Shown: positions 8,000 to 15,069, counted from the stretch's first letter. The stretch is 36,630 bases of DNA from an uncultured Prevotellaceae bacterium (GCA_900322135.1 ONYP01000035.1:1-36630), one strand, 5' to 3'. Notes: generated by a model not told the origin, from the sequence alone. Program-made: numbers and translations.

Positions 8000-8232
8000 T
8001 GAGCAACGCAATCCACATAACGACAGCAAGAAAAATCATCGATAGCGGCGACCCTATCGATCTGAAAGTGTGGAAAAAGGACGGCTCGGTGATGGCGCTG
8101 CATCGCTGCGTCGGACTGCGCTACAATTTTCGCAACGGCACCAGGACCATAAAGGTCTTGGCGTCGCGCGAAATTCGCACCATCCACGATGTCTGCATCT
8201 TTGAGGTGAATGGGCTATCGGTTTTCCTCTAA
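7999..8232 (+). CDS. Small hypothetical phage protein (77 aa)
   Basis: A 77-aa protein of mixed alpha/beta type (MSNAIHITTARKIIDSGDPIDLKVWKKDG) with no recognised motif. It overlaps the preceding gene by one base (stop and start share 7999), so translation is probably coupled. It is placed in the structural operon and could be an adaptor or a chaperone subunit; nothing in the sequence decides this. Confidence 0.55.
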   Translation: MSNAIHITTARKIIDSGDPIDLKVWKKDGSVMALHRCVGLRYNFRNGTRTIKVLASREIRTIHDVCIFEVNGLSVFL

Positions 8233-8245
8233 ACGTCAAACCGCC

Positions 8246-8989
8246 ATGAACAAACTATCAATCACCATGCCAAAAGACTGGAGCGAGCTGGATGACCAGC
8301 AGCTCTACTATGTCTATAGCCTGATCGCAGCGAACATGTCGAGCGAGCAGATAAAGACATATTGCCTGTTCCGCTTCGGCAAAATAAAAATGCTGAGCAA
8401 ATATGGCGACGGGTACCTGGTGAAACATGAGAAACAGGAGTACCTGGTAAACGCCGAAGTCATCACTCAGGCAATCCAACTCTTGAACTATCTCGATGAT
8501 GTCCCCGAACACCCTGTCCGCATCTCTAAAATTAAACGGCACAAAGCCCATGATGTGCTGCTTAAAGACATGGACTTTCAGTCCTATCTGTACGTGGAAA
8601 ACCTGTACCAGGGTTTCCTCGTAACACAGCAGCACAACATGCTGAACGAGATGGGACAGATGCTCTACAACAGCGAGAAGCTCATCCTCTCGCAAGCTGA
8701 GAAGATGAATGTGTTCTATTGGTGGACAGCAGTGAAAATCTACTTCTCGAAACAGTTCCCAAACCTGTTTCGTCAAGGTGCCGACGAGGACTCCAACCTC
8801 ATCGGCGACAGTAGATCGCTGTCCAAAAAGATGCACGACAGCATGAACAACCAAATCCGAGCGCTCACAAAAGGGGACATCACGAAAGAAGAAGAGATCT
8901 TGAAGATGAACCTTTGGAGAGCACTCACCGAACTGGATAACCTGGCCAGGGAATCTGAAGAATTAAACCGCAAATTCAAAAAGAAATGA
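8246..8989 (+). CDS. Helical phage protein, possible assembly chaperone (247 aa)
   Basis: A highly helical protein (MPKDWSELDDQQLYYVYSLIAANMS) with an extended charged C-terminal helix ending EELNRKFKKK. The start at 8246 is preferred over an ATG at 8210 because the longer form would run through the end of the upstream gene. Size, helical content and position suggest a tail assembly chaperone or head-tail factor. The tape measure gene, which usually follows a chaperone, is however 19 kb away, so the function stays open. It overlaps the next gene by 4 nt. Confidence 0.5.
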   Translation: MNKLSITMPKDWSELDDQQLYYVYSLIAANMSSEQIKTYCLFRFGKIKMLSKYGDGYLVKHEKQEYLVNAEVITQAIQLLNYLDDVPEHPVRISKIKRHKAHDVLLKDMDFQSYLYVENLYQGFLVTQQHNMLNEMGQMLYNSEKLILSQAEKMNVFYWWTAVKIYFSKQFPNLFRQGADEDSNLIGDSRSLSKKMHDSMNNQIRALTKGDITKEEEILKMNLWRALTELDNLARESEELNRKFKKK

Positions 8990-9492
8990 ATGACTCAAGG
9001 TTAGAGAAAAACTATTACTGGGACGCTGCGGACTATTTCCGTGGCCTCACCCAACGGAATAAGCTGGCACAAGACCAGCATTATATGTTTGCCGAAGTAT
9101 CGGGGCTTGATGGGCTCGAGGAGTACATCGCAACGATGCAGTCCTCTCGTGCCGCTGTCTGCGTCAGCGACATCAGCCCAGGCTACACGGAAATGAATAA
9201 CACACCACACACCCGCCGAGTGAAAACGGTATTCCTGATGAAGCGACACAAGATAAACGACATGGCTGCTCGCGGCAGGTGTATGGATGAAATGCGTGAA
9301 CTGTTCCGACAATTCATGTCCGCCCTTTTCAAGGAACGGACACGAATAAACGAGGGCCTGCTCTACCTCGACCCTCGCGTCCAGTTCACGGAAATAGAGC
9401 GATACTTCGCCGCTGGTGCGGCTTGCGCCTATTTCCAGATCTCGCTCGACACATACACCAATCTGGTGTATCGTGAAGAGGAATGGCTGTAA
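8986..9492 (+). CDS. Probable neck/tail completion-type protein (168 aa)
   Basis: A 168-aa protein without signal peptide. The N-terminal part is mixed and the middle contains a basic helix (RCMDEMRELFRQFMSALFKERTRI). The C-terminus FQISLDTYTNLVYREEEW resembles the strand-plus-tail ends of head-tail connector proteins. It is the last gene before the terminator at 9540-9573. Family not recognised; the structural role is inferred from the operon. Confidence 0.45.
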   Translation: MNDSRLEKNYYWDAADYFRGLTQRNKLAQDQHYMFAEVSGLDGLEEYIATMQSSRAAVCVSDISPGYTEMNNTPHTRRVKTVFLMKRHKINDMAARGRCMDEMRELFRQFMSALFKERTRINEGLLYLDPRVQFTEIERYFAAGAACAYFQISLDTYTNLVYREEEWL

Positions 9493-9539
9493 TCAAAAGT
9501 GCTAAAATGATTCATAAAACTAATTTTTTTTACCTTGTC

Positions 9540-9573
9540 GACAGGCAACGCCGTGAGGCGCTGCCTGTCTTTT
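9540..9573 (+). terminator. Rho-independent terminator of the portal operon
   Basis: GACAGGCA (9540-9547) pairs with TGCCTGTC (9562-9569), with CGCC/GGCG inside around GTGA, followed by TTTT. It lies 48 nt after the stop of the last gene. The terminator at 28208-28236 ends in the same TGCCTGTCTTTT. Confidence 0.85.
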
Positions 9574-9593
9574 AACGTGCCCACTTTTTGAAC

Positions 9594-9614
9594 TAAATTT
9601 GTCTTACAGACAAA
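9594..9614 (+). promoter_or_regulatory. Promoter box with overlapping operator-like dyad
   Basis: TAAATTTG (9594-9601) fits the Bacteroidota -7 element and lies 31 nt before the ATG at 9632. It overlaps a perfect inverted repeat TTTGTCT-TAC-AGACAAA (9598-9614), a likely repressor or activator site. The core ctaaatttgtct is identical to the one before the fibre/portal operon, so both may be co-regulated. Confidence 0.55.
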
Positions 9615-9631
9615 CCAAAAAAGTAAGCACT

Positions 9632-10477
9632 ATGATTATAATAAACGATAACGATACACTCCTGCAGTTCATCCCGAACGTGGTCGAAACGGTAGAGGGC
9701 GAAACGCCCCTTTTCGACAAGCTGCGCCCACAGCTGGAAATTACCGAACAATGGCTGAAGCAGAACATCATCGGGGAAGGCCAAATGGAGGATATAGCTA
9801 ACGGCGAAGGCTCAGACCTGTGGCGTGCCGCCGCTACAGCCATCGCATGCGATGCGTTCCGTCGCTCGGTACCCTCGCTGGACCTCATCCTTACGCCTAA
9901 CGGCTTCGGCATCGTCAGCAATAACAATGTCGCCCCCGCAAGCAAGGAGCGAATAGAAAGGCTCATGGCGTCGCTGGGCGACCAGCGAACAAAAGCCATC
10001 GCCACGCTGATCTCCTTCCTTACAAAATTCAGCACATGGATGACAACAGGCCAAGGGCAATGGCTGACATCATCATTCTTCTCATCGCCGGACGACGTGC
10101 GCCTGGCGAAAACAGTGCTGAAGAATGAAGATGGATGGGACGCTTTCATCGAGCTTCGCGAGAAAGCAGCTCCCATCGAACAGGCCTACAGCGAGAAGTG
10201 GCTCGGGCAGGCGCTCACAGCGCGGCTGAGAGCGACCCTCGCCACCGATCCTGCTGGCTCGTCTGACATCGCCACACTCGCCAGGACGGTGCGACAACTC
10301 GTCGTTGACGAGATAATAACGAACCGTCGCCCCGTCAAAAATCTTGACCGCCTCGTGAACTTTATCCGCAACAACGACACGCTCTACCCCGAATGGCAGA
10401 GCGACCCGGTTGCGGAACTATTCGAGGAGAAATGGCGCTTCCAAAACAAAAAGGAAGCCGCTGGATATTTCTTCTAA
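9632..10477 (+). CDS. Hypothetical phage structural/connector protein (281 aa)
   Basis: Begins MIIINDNDTLLQFIPNVVETVEGETPLFDKL, a pattern common in a family of Bacteroides-phage proteins of unknown function (possibly the DUF6712 group; recalled, not checked). It is mostly helical with no signal sequence or catalytic motif. The ATG at 9632 is chosen over one at 9599 because the latter lies within the promoter box and dyad. It is the first gene of the operon that ends in the lysis genes. A role in virion assembly is inferred only from this context. Confidence 0.55.
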   Translation: MIIINDNDTLLQFIPNVVETVEGETPLFDKLRPQLEITEQWLKQNIIGEGQMEDIANGEGSDLWRAAATAIACDAFRRSVPSLDLILTPNGFGIVSNNNVAPASKERIERLMASLGDQRTKAIATLISFLTKFSTWMTTGQGQWLTSSFFSSPDDVRLAKTVLKNEDGWDAFIELREKAAPIEQAYSEKWLGQALTARLRATLATDPAGSSDIATLARTVRQLVVDEIITNRRPVKNLDRLVNFIRNNDTLYPEWQSDPVAELFEEKWRFQNKKEAAGYFF

Positions 10478-10499
10478 CCTTTTCTGATTCCTTACAGTC

Positions 10500-10766
10500 A
10501 TGGAAAAGGTCAAATTAAATATCCAGCTCGCCATCGCAGTCCTGGTATTCCTGGTCGGAATAGGACTGCTGATAGCTGGCTTCATCCTACCGCCGCCTGG
10601 AGAAATCCATGATTCGGTACTCATCGCCTTCGGCGAAGCATGTACCTTCTCGGGATCTCTCATCGGCATCGATTATAGATACAAATTCAAGGAATATCTG
10701 CACGAGAAACGTAAGCGTCCTCGTCCAGATCACACATTAAATCCCGAAGAATATGAGGAATGTTAA
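10500..10766 (+). CDS. Holin-like small membrane protein (88 aa)
   Basis: Two hydrophobic segments (about residues 8-30, IQLAIAVLVFLVGIGLLIAG, and about 38-57 with SVLIAFGEACTFSGSLIG) are followed by a highly charged cytosolic tail (YKFKEYLHEKRKRPRP). Holins set the timing of lysis by opening the inner membrane to the endolysin. Size, topology and overlap with the amidase gene (14 nt) all fit, but small membrane proteins cannot be typed by sequence alone. Confidence 0.65.
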   Translation: MEKVKLNIQLAIAVLVFLVGIGLLIAGFILPPPGEIHDSVLIAFGEACTFSGSLIGIDYRYKFKEYLHEKRKRPRPDHTLNPEEYEEC

Positions 10767-11163
10767 AGAGATAATCGTTCACTGCAGCGCAACCCCAGAG
10801 GGGAGGCCGCATACCGTACAAGACATCCGTAGATGGCACAAGGAGCGTGGCTTCAAAGACATCGGCTATCACTATGTAGTCTACCTCGATGGCTCGATAC
10901 ATGAGGGCAGGTCAGTCAAGCTGACCGGCGCTCATTGCACTGGCCATAACAAGAACTCGATAGGCGTCTGCTATATCGGCGGCATGACAGCCGACATGAA
11001 GCACGCCAAAGACACACGCACAGAGGCCCAGAAAAAGGCGCTGCGCTCACTGCTTAAGTACCTCAAGCAGCAGTATCCACAGGCTCGCATCTTCGGACAT
11101 CGCGACTTCGCTGCGAAGGCGTGCCCGTCCTTCGATGCCCGCCGTGAGTATGCGGATTTATAA
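10753..11163 (+). CDS. N-acetylmuramoyl-L-alanine amidase endolysin (136 aa)
   Basis: Cleaves the amide bond between MurNAc and L-Ala in peptidoglycan to release virions. It is a compact single-domain amidase_2/T7-lysozyme type. Zinc ligands and catalytic residues can be placed: H10 in IIVHCSATP, Y39/Y41 in GYHYVVYLDG, and H116, K122, C124 in GHRDFAAKACPSFD. The H-x5-K-x-C spacing matches H122/K128/C130 of T7 lysozyme. It has no signal peptide, so it needs the holin upstream. It is followed by a spanin-like gene, completing a lysis cassette. Confidence 0.92.
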   Translation: MRNVKEIIVHCSATPEGRPHTVQDIRRWHKERGFKDIGYHYVVYLDGSIHEGRSVKLTGAHCTGHNKNSIGVCYIGGMTADMKHAKDTRTEAQKKALRSLLKYLKQQYPQARIFGHRDFAAKACPSFDARREYADL

Positions 11164-11196
11164 CTAAAGCCTAACACCTAAAGCCTAAAGCCTAGT

Positions 11197-11769
11197 ATGG
11201 AAGATAATCGCTACAAATCTTGCGCTTTCGCAATCGTCATCATCCTGCTCATTGTCCTCGCTATCCTCGTGCTGCCAATGGTATTCACTTCCTGCCGTGC
11301 TCATTCTGTCGCATCGCAGGAAGTGACACAGCAGCACAAAGTCCAGACAGTCACCGATAGCGCCACAGAGACCGCTGCGCGGACTCAGTGGCTCAGTGAC
11401 CTGCACCTGGACTTGGATAGCTTCGAACTGGTCATACTGCCATACCCGGGTGCCCTGGGCATGGCAGACTCCTGCACGGTGCTTGAACAATCCTCAAGCC
11501 AACCGCCCAGACAAGCTGGTGCGGTTGTCTTGAGAGCCAAGCACGCTGCGCTCGGCAAATCCGACTATGTTGAGCGTAACGCTTCGCGGTCCACTCAACA
11601 GCATACTGCATCGTCGGACACATCCTCGCTCATAGCGCAGGAGAATAAGACCATCAACATGACAGGAATCGCCAAGCCTCCCAATATGGATTGGGTGCTG
11701 CCCCTGGCGATCATCACGGCTGCCGCCGTGCTCCTGGTAATCGGGTACTTTAAATACCTCAAGAAATAA
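11197..11769 (+). CDS. u-spanin-like lysis protein (190 aa)
   Basis: N-terminal hydrophobic segment (about residues 10-30, AFAIVIILLIVLAILVLPMV) ends in VFTSC with Cys33, a relaxed lipobox of the kind Bacteroidota use. The central region is polar, Ser/Thr/Gln-rich and likely periplasmic. A second membrane helix lies at the C-terminus (about 167-186, VLPLAIITAAAVLLVIGYF) with a KYLKK cap. A lipoprotein signal plus a C-terminal membrane anchor is the architecture of unimolecular spanins (such as T1 gp11), which fuse inner and outer membranes after endolysin action. It follows the amidase by 33 nt and is followed by a strong hairpin. Confidence 0.6.
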   Translation: MEDNRYKSCAFAIVIILLIVLAILVLPMVFTSCRAHSVASQEVTQQHKVQTVTDSATETAARTQWLSDLHLDLDSFELVILPYPGALGMADSCTVLEQSSSQPPRQAGAVVLRAKHAALGKSDYVERNASRSTQQHTASSDTSSLIAQENKTINMTGIAKPPNMDWVLPLAIITAAAVLLVIGYFKYLKK

Positions 11770-11830
11770 CGCTGCCTGAACCGTTCCTCCTGCTTCCTCA
11801 GCCCCGCAAGGCTTTCTCGCCTTGCACCAG

Positions 11831-11864
11831 CAAGCCCCGCCACGTCTCATCGTGGCAGGGCTTG
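11831..11864 (+). terminator. Strong hairpin after the lysis operon
   Basis: 11831-11844 pairs with 11851-11864 (13 bp and one C/A mismatch, loop TCTCAT), followed by GCCTCATTTCTTTTC. It is probably the terminator of the 9632-11769 operon, although the T-run is interrupted. Confidence 0.65.
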
Positions 11865-12720
11865 CCTCATTTCTTTTCAGGGCAGACAGGCCCCGGGGCG
11901 CAAGCAAACTCGCTGCGCTCGTCGCCCGCGCCTCGGTTCCTGCCACCCCATGCCCCAACCCCACGCCCCGAAGCGCTCTGAAGGTATGGCGCACTGCACG
12001 ACTGCGTCCGCTCGCTCGCTGCGCTTCTGAGAGGCTACGGTGGCCCCCTATCCGCAAAGACACCCCACAGCCTCGGCTCACAAGGCAAGATCCGTCGCTT
12101 CATCCCTCGCTAGTATCCTCGCCTTGCAAGCCCAGGCTTTCGCTGCGCTCGGGGTATCTTTGCTGGTGCCCACCTACCCACTCATCCGCTGCACTCACTA
12201 GGCTACCTGGCCAGCAGTGCGCCAACACGCGCTTCGCCATGTCGCAACCCCAGAGTAGGTGATGGCTTACTACCGCTCATTCAGGCATGACGGTTCGCAC
12301 CGCTACGGCTTAGGCGAATGCCATCCCCTGCCATTTCGCTCGCTCAGTGGACAGAGGGATGGCTTCCGCTTGCGCCTGCGCTCGTGCGCCCTGTCACGCC
12401 TCAATTCGCGGGGCATGGTGGTAGTCCTGGACTTACATTGTGCGGCAACAGACAGCTGCACAGCTCGCGTCAGTGCTTCCGCTCACTGTGTGCGTAGAGA
12501 CCGCCCCATCGGCTTGCAGGGTTCCTGGCGTGCCGCCAAGAAACCTGCTTCACCTCGCTGCGGTCACTACGCACGCACCTGTCCAATTACCGCACAATCG
12601 CCTTGATGCGCCAGACGTGCACGCACGCCAAGCGCATCACCGCACATCGGGCGGCTCGCCTCCCCTCCTCCCCTCCTCGGCTGATGGCGGGCAGGGTGCA
12701 GGAGTGCGAAAAGTATGTTA
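11865..12720. other. GC-rich non-coding block A
   Basis: About 850 bp without a credible gene. Open frames exist on both strands, but they have repetitive Arg/Pro/Ser/Ala composition and no motif. The segment repeats variants of TCGCTGCGCTCG, at 11909-11921, 12011-12027 and 12139-12152, with weaker copies near 12190 and 12554. A second block with the same motif lies at 23305-23870. It may be a large non-coding RNA, decayed DNA, or sequence kept for packaging or recombination. Confidence 0.5.
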
Positions 12721-12816
12721 TAAAACATAATTTTAACATGCGTTTACATATTCCGCTAAAGTGGCGGGCGGTCGCTCGCTCGTTTCCGCAGGGCGGGCGG
12801 GGGGTCTTCCGACGGA

Positions 12817-12841
12817 CCAAAGGGGCCTGCGGCCCCTTTGG
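12817..12841. repeat. Perfect 11-bp inverted repeat
   Basis: CCAAAGGGGCC (12817-12827) and GGCCCCTTTGG (12831-12841) form a perfect hairpin with a TGC loop. No T-run follows, so this is not a simple terminator. Further AT-rich dyads follow to about 12905, such as GATTTGG/CCAAATC and AAATTTCG/CGAAATTT. Confidence 0.7.
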
Positions 12842-12974
12842 AAACCCCGATTTGGCTGATTTTCAACCAAATCAAATTTCGTTCACTGCGAAATCACGAA
12901 ATTTAACAAAAATCGTCCCGCCGATTTACCACGGGAAGCCCCATCCTGCGGAGGGAGAGCGGGCACCAGGCACC

Positions 12975-12991
12975 CGGGCTTCGCCCGTTTT
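12975..12991 (+). terminator. Short terminator-like hairpin
   Basis: CGGGC (12975-12979), loop TTC, GCCCG (12983-12987), then TTTT. It lies 13 nt upstream of the -33 box of the lipoprotein gene and may close any transcript crossing the GC-rich block. Confidence 0.5.
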
Positions 12992-13003
12992 GCCCTGTGA
13001 ATG

Positions 13004-13035
13004 TTTGTTAATACGCAAAAGTATACCTACCTTTG
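13004..13035 (+). promoter_or_regulatory. Bacteroidota promoter of the lipoprotein gene
   Basis: TTTG at 13004-13007 and TACCTTTG at 13028-13035, separated by 20 nt, the ideal spacing for the primary sigma factor of Bacteroidota. The ATG is 32 nt downstream. Confidence 0.8.
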
Positions 13036-13066
13036 CGACACTTTAATGACATTAAACTGTATCGAT

Positions 13067-13477
13067 ATGAAGAAAATCCTAGCTCTATGCGCTTTTGCTG
13101 CCCTGATGATGAGCAGCTGCGTCACTCCAATCAAGTTCCAACAAAACGCGGGATACATCGATTACTCGATGTTCCCTGGCATGTTCATCACAGAATCCAA
13201 CTCGGTGAGCTTCGAGTACCAGCCCATCGGCTCCCTCTATGCCGAGGAAACCTCCGGCGAGTACCAGGTAGTCAAAAAGAAAGTCGGCAACAATGAGATC
13301 TACGGAGATGAATACGCCGTGGTGGATGGCAAATATCGCCAAGCAAAACCGCAATCCGCACTCGCCTTCGCAACAGACAAGGCGAAAGAGATGGGAGGCA
13401 ACGGGATCATCAACCTGCGCATCGAGAAGATTGATGGCGGCTATTGCGTGACCGGCATGGTCATCAGACGTAAATAA
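13067..13477 (+). CDS. Small lipoprotein with YbjQ-like C-terminal pattern (136 aa)
   Basis: A type II signal peptide (MKKILALCAFAALMMSSC, lipobox MSSC, Cys18) indicates a lipidated envelope protein. The C-terminal part (SALAFATDKAKEMGGNGIINLRIEKIDGGYCVTGMVIRRK) resembles the heavy-metal-binding-like YbjQ/DUF74 fold, in which A-x-x-A-x-x-x-GANAVV precedes G-T-A/V strands; this is a weak match by eye. The start at 13067 follows a perfect promoter and gives the signal peptide; the upstream ATG at 13001 would precede the promoter. With its own promoter and terminator, it looks like a moron altering the lysogen surface, for example superinfection exclusion. Confidence 0.75.
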   Translation: MKKILALCAFAALMMSSCVTPIKFQQNAGYIDYSMFPGMFITESNSVSFEYQPIGSLYAEETSGEYQVVKKKVGNNEIYGDEYAVVDGKYRQAKPQSALAFATDKAKEMGGNGIINLRIEKIDGGYCVTGMVIRRK

Positions 13478-13479
13478 TC

Positions 13480-13509
13480 GGCGAAAATTCAGCAAATTTC
13501 TCGCCTTTT
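13480..13509 (+). terminator. Terminator of the lipoprotein gene
   Basis: GGCGA (13480-13484) pairs with TCGCC (13501-13505), with AATT/AATT inside, followed by TTTT. It begins 3 nt after the stop codon. Confidence 0.7.
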
Positions 13510-13511
13510 CC

Positions 13512-13542
13512 TTTGTCACTTCAAAGATTATTGCTATCTTTG
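13512..13542 (+). promoter_or_regulatory. Bacteroidota promoter of the 13745-14513 operon
   Basis: TTTG at 13512-13515 and TATCTTTG at 13535-13542 with a 19-nt spacer. The predicted transcript has an unusually long leader of about 200 nt before the ATG at 13745. Confidence 0.8.
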
Positions 13543-13546
13543 CAGT

Positions 13547-13763
13547 GCTTACATTCATTCATGGTTCATCCATGCCGTGAGCGTCGGATTCGCTCGACAT
13601 ACTCGGGCTTTTTTTATTGCCCTGCACATAGGCCATAGCGGCCATCCTTCCGTATCCTCTTGACGCTTCGGCGGCTACCATGATGGATGTAAGCAGCGGA
13701 ACGGGTGGCCGTTTTTATATATCACCCCAAAGCTTACATCCATCATGGAATCGATTTCATTAA
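13547..13763 (+). promoter_or_regulatory. Leader with three mutually complementary segments around a start codon
   Basis: Segment A (13547-13564, GCTTACATTCATTCATGG) lies at the predicted transcript start. Segment B (13678-13694, CCATGATGGATGTAAGC) is perfectly complementary to segment C (13732-13748, GCTTACATCCATCATGG), which contains the ATG of the gene at 13745, and nearly complementary to A. B can thus pair with C, hiding the start, or with A, freeing it. A small ORF (13680-13763, 27 aa) starts in B and overlaps the gene in another frame. A hairpin and T-run (about 13570-13617, GGGCTTTTTTT) lie between A and B and could act as an attenuator. Confidence 0.6.
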
Positions 13764-13996
13764 AGACTAGCTCGCCTCTCATGGCGATGACCACAGCAGC
13801 GGTCAAGGTGCTGCTGGTGTTCCTCACCTCGCTCAAGGTTAACTCGTGGCTCGCTGCCGTCGCGCTGCTCGCCCTCATGGGCTGGCTCATCACGGAGCAA
13901 CACTCGACTGTTGCAATTTTTGCAATAGTCGCCTGGATCTCACACTTCGCAGCCATGTCGGCCATCGACATTCATAGGAAAGGAGGTGAGCTATGA
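13745..13996 (+). CDS. Small membrane protein, holin-like (83 aa)
   Basis: Two or three hydrophobic segments (about residues 15-31, 35-49 and 55-73; for example WLAAVALLALMGWLITE) with short polar ends give a holin-like or membrane-stress-type protein. It could be a second holin or antiholin, but the lysis cassette is 2 kb upstream in another operon. The start codon lies within the 3' arm of a 17-bp inverted repeat (13732-13748), so translation is probably controlled. The C-terminal codons RKGGE supply an AAAGGAGGTG Shine-Dalgarno for the next gene, which overlaps it by 4 nt. Confidence 0.6.
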   Translation: MESISLKTSSPLMAMTTAAVKVLLVFLTSLKVNSWLAAVALLALMGWLITEQHSTVAIFAIVAWISHFAAMSAIDIHRKGGEL

Positions 13997-14280
13997 ACAA
14001 GTACAAGCTGTTTTTCTGCCTCGAGGATGGCAAATTCAAGCTCGCCCAGGTCATCGAATGTGACCTGAAGGAGGCTCGCAGATCTGCCGACGAGCTGGCA
14101 GATGAGAGCGGCAGGAGAATCCTGCTTAACCAGGTGTCAGTACACAATGTCAAATGGCAAATCAAAATCGGGTACTTTCCCGGCAAGAGGATTTATGTCA
14201 ACGACTTCGGGGATAGATACTGCATGTCGGAGGACTACTCAAGTATAGAGTATTGCGGGAAAGGAGGTGCCCAGGCATGA
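13993..14280 (+). CDS. Small hypothetical protein (95 aa)
   Basis: A soluble 95-aa protein (MNKYKLFFCLEDGKFKLAQVIE) of alternating strands and helices, with no recognised family. The start at 13993 is fixed by the AAAGGAGGTG at 13979-13988 and the ATGA overlap with the membrane protein. Its own 3' end (GKGGAQA) again contains AAAGGAGGTG for the following gene. It probably works with the membrane protein, since all three genes are translationally coupled. Confidence 0.6.
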   Translation: MNKYKLFFCLEDGKFKLAQVIECDLKEARRSADELADESGRRILLNQVSVHNVKWQIKIGYFPGKRIYVNDFGDRYCMSEDYSSIEYCGKGGAQA

Positions 14281-14513
14281 GCGAAATGATAACCGATGGG
14301 CTCAAGTATATTACCCTGGAGTTTGAGAACGAGATGACCGAAGTATCCATCTCAAAAGTGACATCGCTCGCAAACCCGGCGCTGCCTCCTGCAGCAATCA
14401 TCAATGTCAAGGACAAAAGCAAACCATTCGTTACACAATACATCGACCTCGACAACTTCGAGGCACTTCATTTGATCGAAAGGGCAATAGAAATGATCCT
14501 TAAGGAGCCGTGA
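14277..14513 (+). CDS. Small hypothetical protein (78 aa)
   Basis: A 78-aa acidic protein (MSEMITDGLKYITLEFENEM) with an Ala/Pro-rich centre and a C-terminal helix (EALHLIERAIEMILKE). Family unknown. The start at 14277 is preferred over 14253 because AAAGGAGGTG ends 8 nt upstream and the codon overlaps the previous stop. The terminator at 14547 closes the operon. Confidence 0.6.
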   Translation: MSEMITDGLKYITLEFENEMTEVSISKVTSLANPALPPAAIINVKDKSKPFVTQYIDLDNFEALHLIERAIEMILKEP

Positions 14514-14546
14514 GGCTCAAGTTTGCAATTAATACATACCTTTGTG

Positions 14547-14579
14547 GCGGCGGTCGTCGGGAGACGATCGCCGCTTTTT
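14547..14579 (+). terminator. Very strong rho-independent terminator
   Basis: A 12-bp stem (14547-14558 with 14563-14574, one G-T pair) closed by a GGGA tetraloop, then TTTTT. It ends the 13745-14513 operon. A TACCTTTG string (14537-14544) lies directly before it, but no -33 element is found at the proper distance. Confidence 0.85.
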
Positions 14580-14783
14580 GGGACATCCAATCCCCCGAAC
14601 CCCCTCTTTTTCTGCATGCAGAGTACAGCTGTGCAAGCGTCCAGAAAGGCCAATCAGGGAGGGGGAACGGGGGAAAATCGCCCTCAATCGCTCCTCGCAA
14701 ATCCGCAAGTAGCTGAATGTTGGCGATTTACCATTTTTATATATTTTTTCTTTTTTAGAGTCAATTTAAAGAGGAAATTCCTA

Positions 14784-14932
14784 GTACATTCGTACGGACT
14801 ACCAAAAGTGCGCTGTTGTACGTACAGTACATCTGTACGGCGCTTTTGAAAAGTGCGGAATTTGTGCGGGCACTAATGTACTCAAGCACAAGGTTTTAAA
14901 TTGAAATTTGACCTCACTCCGTACGATTGTAC
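14784..14932. promoter_or_regulatory. Three operator-like GTACA-N3-GTACGG sites
   Basis: GTACATTCGTACGG (14784-14797), GTACATCTGTACGG (14827-14840) and, inverted, CCGTACGATTGTAC (14919-14932). The middle site sits within a larger dyad, CAAAAGTGCGC at 14803-14813 and GCGCTTTTG near 14840-14848. They occupy the 560-bp non-coding region before the head operon, the expected place for a phage regulator. No repressor gene is visible in the window. Confidence 0.6.
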
Positions 14933-15061
14933 AACTTTTTCGCACCCTAAAGCGTGGGTGCGCGTGAGTAATTCATGTGCATTTTTGACATTTTTGTTAA
15001 CATGACTAACCTATCTTGTTAATAAATCGCTGTTTTCTTAACATATTCGGTTAGTTTTTAG

Positions 15062-15069
15062 TAACTTTG
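15062..15069 (+). promoter_or_regulatory. -7 box placed for a leaderless transcript
   Basis: TAACTTTG (15062-15069) ends 5 nt before the ATG at 15075, so the transcript should start at or next to the start codon. Upstream, CTAACC (15006-15011) and GGTTAG (15049-15054) form a dyad that might bind a regulator. The -33 element is weak. Confidence 0.5.

Noticed and set aside
8960-8995. Programmed -1 frameshift joining the 8246 and 8986 genes, as in tail assembly chaperones
   Set aside because: The second gene is in the -1 frame and an A-rich run precedes the stop, but the run does not form a proper X-XXY-YYZ site. The ATGA overlap explains expression, and the tape measure gene is not adjacent.
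11822-12730. Open reading frames of 96-195 codons in the GC-rich block, on both strands
   Set aside because: They overlap each other, have skewed Arg/Pro/Ser composition, lack motifs and have no start context. GC-rich DNA has few stop codons.
13678-13748. Invertible promoter (phase-variable inverton)
   Set aside because: The 17-bp inverted repeats enclose only 37 bp without a promoter box. Known Bacteroidota invertons enclose longer promoter segments, and one arm holds a start codon.
14537-14579. Promoter TACCTTTG making a tiny hairpin RNA
   Set aside because: There is no -33 element at 19-21 nt and the start would fall inside the terminator stem. The hairpin is better explained as the operon terminator.
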